Below are positions 59,088 through 64,000 of a stretch of DNA of 64,000 nt, one piece after another (position 1 is the stretch's first letter; the number at the start of each line of letters is the position of its first letter). The notes beneath the pieces were generated by a model. That model was not told the DNA's origin and made no database searches. It saw nothing but the letters and a program-made list of their open reading frames with translations. The position numbers were made by a program, and so were the translations under genes. The DNA is from Diogma glabrata (taxonomy: Eukaryota > Arthropoda > Insecta > Diptera > Cylindrotomidae): contig OY856188.1 of NCBI GenBank assembly GCA_963693315.1, positions 185,663,487 through 185,727,486 on the forward strand, written 5' to 3'.

Positions 59088-59095
59088 TTTATATA
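59088..59095 (-). promoter_or_regulatory. TATA box of the astacin gene
   Basis: TATATAAA on the minus strand (in CTATATAAATTAAG), correctly spaced from the Inr. Confidence 0.65.
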
Positions 59096-60431
59096 GAAAA
59101 CAAAATATTTGTAAATAAATTTTGGTGACCGATAATTTTTTTTTTATAAATAAATTATCATCAACAAAAAAAAATATCAAGTTTTAAGGTCTAACGAAAA
59201 ACAAAAGTTAAGTGGGAAAAGCTATACTAACTTTTGTACGTTTACTTTTTTTTTGCAAATACAAATAAATGATCTAATTGTAAATTAATTATAAAGTTTG
59301 GTGAAATTATCTTTTCAATACATAAAAAAATATACAATGAATGAACTGTATGAAGGTTGTCAAATTCTCAACAAGAATATCTTAGCTGTCAAGGATAAAA
59401 TTGAATTTTGTTATAAGAAATACAAATATATAAACTGGTTGATAAGTTGTTTACATATATTTTCGATTATGCAAGAATCGTTCTATCTATTTACCAACAC
59501 TATTTCGGTTTTACCAGTGTTGATCATCATCCTATCGGCAGAAAAGCTTCGAGACATAGGTAGATTTCTTTTTCAAATAGATTTGTTTGGAATACAAATC
59601 CTACAAAAACATAACAAAAATAAAAACTTCCTTGACCGTGCACTCCTCTGATGATCCGGCCTTCAGTTTCTGTTGTTTCCAGGCAAATTCAAAAATACAG
59701 TTATGAAAAAATTTTCTTTAAGAATTCTTTATTTACATCAAATGTTGTCGCCATGCTATTTTATTCCGTTTCAACTTAATGACATTTCAGTTTGCGCTTC
59801 AACTTAGTTATTGCGTTTCAATTTATTTACATAATTTAAGGCTTTTTGATACATTTTTTTAGCCCTTATTTTTATAACGTTTTTACAGTATATGTTTTAT
59901 TAAAATTAAACGAATGTATTTTTTTGCTTTTAATATACCTATCGACAATATTTTATCTATAAATTTACAATTTTCAACTACTAAACTCACACATATTTTT
60001 GCTACTTCTTTTTTTTTCTCCAAACTATCAATTTTATAATTTTTTCTTTGTTTAATAATATACAATCATTTTTATTATATTCACAAAACTAATATTTTCA
60101 ACACAAACACCTGGACTAATTTTTTCGTTATATTTTTCCAAAAGAAAACAACCCGGTCGGTTCAACTCCCAACAATCACCTCAAATGCAACAACTCGAAC
60201 CAACTCCATTTCAACTCAAATCCTCACTAACTTAATTTTCAAAAAAGTTTGCTAAGTCTAGAAACCTAGAATTCTCAAAAATGAAAAATACTTCATTCTC
60301 ACGAAAAACACATTTGTTTGCTTTTTTGTTTTGTACCATTTCTAGAATGCAAAAGAAATACAAAAAAATTGTGCTAACTATTAGACGAAATAGAAGTAAA
60401 TAACTAATGTACTTAAGAATTCAGCAAAATT
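59096..60431. other. Upstream region of the astacin gene, no gene recognised
   Basis: A plus-strand open stretch at 59298-59651 could encode 117 residues with two hydrophobic segments, but I see no family signature. The rest is AT-rich. Confidence 0.35.
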
Positions 60432-60701
60432 TTAAAAAGACGGAATGAGAAGTCTTTGAAAATATGGATGAACACATTGTTGAATAATGCAGATAGTATA
60501 TTCCTATTACGAGGAAGAAAGATACAGTACATTTGCCGTAATGCTAGCCGTCCATTACAGGACAGGATGAAAGGAGAAAGTCCGGCTGACTACATTCGTT
60601 CTGAGAGTTATAAAAAAATTTAGAAACGAAATGGGAGCCGAGCTCAAACCCAAAACCCGAGATAAAAACTCTCAGGCTCTACCGACTGAGCTAGTCGGCC
60701 C
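60432..60701 (-). mobile_element. tRNA-derived SINE, copy 2
   Basis: On the minus strand it begins GGGCCGACTAGCTCAGTCGG with TAGAGC, an excellent tRNA 5' half with A box TAGCTCAGTCGG (60682-60693). A B-box-like GGTTTGAGCTC lies at 60640-60650. The body has GTAGTCAGCCGGACTTTCTC and CATCCTGTCCTGTAATGG. The tail is A/T-rich and lacks a clear poly(A). Copy 1 is at 50606-50836. Confidence 0.85.
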
Positions 60702-61199
60702 AAAATTAATAAAATATTTCTAAAATTATAAAATTTTCAAACAATATTTGTAAATCAAAGCTTACACAAATTTTTTTTTAAAAAAAATTCAACAAATGAA
60801 AAATACTAATAATTCAAAAATTCGTTTAACCGACCGGTTGAACACACATTTCCGTGACATAATGGCCGTAATGCTGGCCAGCCATTAAAAAAATTAAAAA
60901 ATTATATTATTTACTCTAAAGTCTATATGGATAACAATTTAAACGATTAGAAACAAAATAAATCATAAAGAAATTTTAAAATAAATAAATTTAATTTAGT
61001 CATAAAAAATTCTCTTTGTTGTGTGTGTACAAAATATGTAGCGAAATATCTTAACCTCCGCAAGGCGTTGGGGAAGTTTTTAATCTGATTAGGTCTACGA
61101 AATGTAAATTGGAATAGCCTTTTGTTTAGGAGAAATTTGTTTAATTTTTTGAAATTTTATGAGTAAAATCTTAGGCTAGAAAACTGTAAGAATATTCGT

Positions 61200-61310
61200 T
61201 TGCTTGTTAAGATAAGCATGGCCAACCTATTAAACATACCAAGCTATCCAATAACATATTCCTAATGAGCTGTCACTCAACTCAACCCGACTGAGCTAAT
61301 AACCGACGCT
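61200..61310 (-). repeat. Possible further tRNA-related fragment
   Basis: GTCGGTTATTAGCTCAGTCGG on the minus strand (A box 61287-61298 complement). No B box or body homology is clear. Confidence 0.4.
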
Positions 61311-62071
61311 TTATAATAGTAAGACAAATTCCGAAACATACCTCTGCTAATCCAAAATAGTTTCGATTTCACTTTACTCTCATATGAGAAAATAAATCTC
61401 TGATTCAGGAATAAAGAACTCAGTTGACGAGTTTGAAACTTAATACAACAAATTCATATAAGTAGATGAAAGAACATTCTCTCTAAAAACAAGAAAATGA
61501 TAAATTCCGACGGACTATGTATGATTTATCAATCAACAACCCACAAAGTTTTATATGAAAATTATATTTATATTAAATAATTATACTTATATTTAAATTA
61601 AATTGCAAAGTTAATCAGACATATAAAAAATGTTGCTTTTAATTAAATATTAAACCTACAAAATATTATTGCGGCATTGTTAGAATTTTTGTAAACCTAC
61701 CAATTATTTGAAATAGATTGTTGTTTTTATAGTATAGTGAGTGCCAATTTTACACTGTACTTTTTCTACAACAAAACTGTAATCACAAAATATAAATTCC
61801 TATTTCATTCCATTTTCCAATTTATAAATTTATTTTATTTGGTTTGGTTCATTGATTTGGGCTAACTTTTATTTTCAACAGCGTATATGTACACATTTAG
61901 TTGGTGGCAGCTACAGGTTGATTAAGAAAAGCGAATTTTTGTCCTATCATGCTATGATATACAACATAAGATACAAACATAAAACAGATTTAAAGTTTGG
62001 AACGTTTCAATGATATTTCGTCTCAAAATATTTTACCACAAATTTTTTTATAAGTTTTTTCTCAAATGTAA

Positions 62072-62240
62072 GAATTCCCAGTAGGCTCAAACGGTTAGTC
62101 AGCTTTATGTTGGCCGACTATTGGGCCTGAAAACTTATCTCCTCCCGATTAACTAAAAGTAATGAGACCAGGTTGAGGATTAAGCCAGCCCGATCAACTA
62201 AAAGTAATGGGACCAGGTTGAGGATGAAGCCAGAGTCATC
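62072..62240. repeat. Short repeat with a 60-bp tandem duplication
   Basis: GATTAACTAAAAGTAATGAG and ACCAGGTTGAGGATTAAGCCAG are followed by GATCAACTAAAAGTAATGGG and ACCAGGTTGAGGATGAAGCCAG. The start AGAATTCCCAGTAGGCTCAA resembles 62911-62950 (AGAATTCCTACTAGGAACAG), so it may be a small repeat family. Confidence 0.5.
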
Positions 62241-64000
62241 TACAGAGTTTCGAGCCGGAACCGAACCGAAAGCCAAAATTTTATAATTTTTTAATAAATT
62301 TAAAAAACAAAAACTTTTGCACCTAACTTCATGTTTGAAATTAAATTTTTTTTAAAAATTTTTAAATTTTTAAAGTGCCATGCAATAAATTTGTATTTAT
62401 TTCTTATTAGTTACATAATTGGTATAAAAACTATGTTTAATTTTTAGTTTGTTTCATCATTATATACAACTAACTATATACATTCTATAATTACTGAAGG
62501 GTTTTCTTTTGAATCTTTGCATAAGATTGTACTGTACCGAAAACCGGAACGAAAAAATATACTAAAGAGCTAAACCGTATCGAAATAATCGTCGGGACGC
62601 AACTGTAAATCTATACTTCTGCGATGGTGAAACAATCAACAAAGTCATTTTCACGGCAGCATTGCTATTTGATAAATTAAAAACAATGTATTTAACTTTT
62701 AAATATAATATTGAAGTTGAAATAGAAACTTAGATTAGTTTTTGGCATGTTTTGGATATGTATAGAAATTAGGTCACTATAAATTACTGAAGCATTTTAA
62801 TATAAAAGCTAGGGATGAAACAAAGCCCCAACACAACGAATTAAATATGGCGCCGAAACGACCTGAAAAATATAATTTTCATAATTTTGTTTGTATTTTT
62901 TCCGAAAATTTAGAATTCCTACTAGGAACAGGAGGTAAGTCAGTCCTAGCCCTTTGACTGACTAAAGAAGCTGACAACTCTTCGTTGCTCAGTCAACCGA
63001 AACTATTTGAAATTTTTTTAAAGTGTTCATAATAATTTTTTTAAAATATTTGATGTATGACCTTTATTACTAAGATCTTCTAACACGTTTTGAATCATCG
63101 TCATTACGACAAATGAAGATAGTGGTTGTATTTTTAAGTTATAAAGTGAAAATATAAGTGTGTGAGTGCATTTGTAAATGATGTGCCAATGTTTTTAACG
63201 ATTCAATTTAAATGAAAAAACAAATCAGAATTCAAAAAATTTAAATATTTGATTTACATATAAAAAATAATATTAATTTTCCATAATTTTCTAAATATTA
63301 TAAAAGAATTAATGTAAATATCAGTAACCCAACATGAAACATAGCAAACAAAAAAGGAAACAAAAAATAAAAAAAATTAAAAATTAATTATTCAAAGTTC
63401 CCGTCTGTTTTTTGTGTTTGTTTTCATTAACTTCCCAAAAAATTTTCTGTGGCATATAATTTTAAAAGAAAATAAGATAGTATTAATCAATTTAATATCA
63501 CGAAAAGCATATTATCTCATAAAAAGATAAATAAAATCATTTTTTTTTTTATTCTTTTGTTTATTAACATTAAATGAGTTTCGTTTCGCTGCGTTTTCTT
63601 TATGCGTGAAACAAGCGGCTGACAGGTGTGTGCATATATGTGGTAACGCGTTGTACGTCATGTACACATCATGTGTTTGATATGCATTATGCACAATTAT
63701 GTGTACGGCGATTTTGTAACATGCACAATTAGCGAACGTTTCATGTATTTTTTTTTAAATTGTTGCGGTGAAGTACTTTATACATTTGTTTTGTAATCAA
63801 AAGGCAAGTGGAATGATGAGTGCAACGGTTCGAAGATAAACTGCTGTAAAACTAAGTTTTCTTAAAAATATAATACAGGGAAAATAAAATGAAATGAAAT
63901 ATAATTTCTCTTAAATGACTTTATTAATTCTGTTTAAACAAAATTAATGATGGTAAACTTAATTAATAAAAATTGTGTTGTTTTTTATTTGAAAATATTG
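62241..64000. other. AT-rich end of the window, no gene recognised
   Basis: Apart from the short repeat relative near 62911-62950 I see no coding or RNA feature. Confidence 0.45.

Noticed and set aside
59298..59651. 117-residue plus-strand frame with hydrophobic stretches
   Set aside because: No family signature, no promoter or splice context, AT-rich composition; kept only as a note in the upstream region.
60660..60701. Possible tRNA gene
   Set aside because: The 5' half is tRNA-like, but the acceptor stem cannot close and the body matches another dispersed copy, so it is a SINE.

Overview
The window looks like insect nuclear DNA, plausibly from a fly. It is very AT-rich, its introns are short (51 and 63 bp) or greatly expanded by repeats, one promoter has a TATA box with an arthropod-type initiator, and it holds gypsy and copia LTR retrotransposons. 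The copia element carries the GGTTATGG primer-binding site known from Drosophila copia. The order is inferred, not proven. Most of the 64 kb is mobile or repetitive DNA, much of it nested. Three host genes are well supported, all on the minus strand.

Layout. 1-792: 3' end of a gypsy pol. 1.0-2.7 kb: an interspersed repeat with two internal minisatellites. 3713-7533: an LTR element with near-identical 710-bp LTRs that carries only gag and protease. 7865-8096: a foldback MITE, 7 bp before a complete but damaged copia element (8104-12408). 13.3-14.6 kb: decayed gypsy integrase (minus). 15.2-17.3 kb: repeats. 17361-19025: a mitochondrial glutamate dehydrogenase-like gene with two exons. 19783-21489: a single-exon coiled-coil gene of the outer-dynein-arm docking family. 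21662-23114: a 1.45-kb palindromic element. 23.2-24.5 kb: decayed gypsy RNase H/integrase (plus), related to the 13-14 kb fragment. 26.5-32.3 kb: an interspersed repeat (called family X here) split at its TA microsatellite by a 4.26-kb DNA transposon with about 320-bp TIRs and a TTAA target duplication. Its transposase is spliced and broken, and I cannot place it in a named superfamily. 32.8-38.5 kb: a second copy of the 1-2.7 kb repeat, split by a 4.5-kb TIR element that itself holds smaller palindromes.

From 59.1 kb down to 39.2 kb one astacin metalloprotease gene can be assembled on the minus strand. It has a TATA/Inr promoter, exon 1 (signal peptide and propeptide), exon 2 (catalytic core) and two candidate alternative last exons, each supplying the closing disulfide cysteine. 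Its introns hold family X copies, a decayed gypsy gag-pol, a tRNA-derived SINE, a GATC-rich MITE and a 9-bp minisatellite. 59.1-64 kb has no recognisable gene, only SINE-type repeats.

The host genes are not one pathway. The dynein-arm protein and the diverged GDH would fit sperm function, but that is inference. The main story is transposon nesting and how an ordinary gene is maintained across it.
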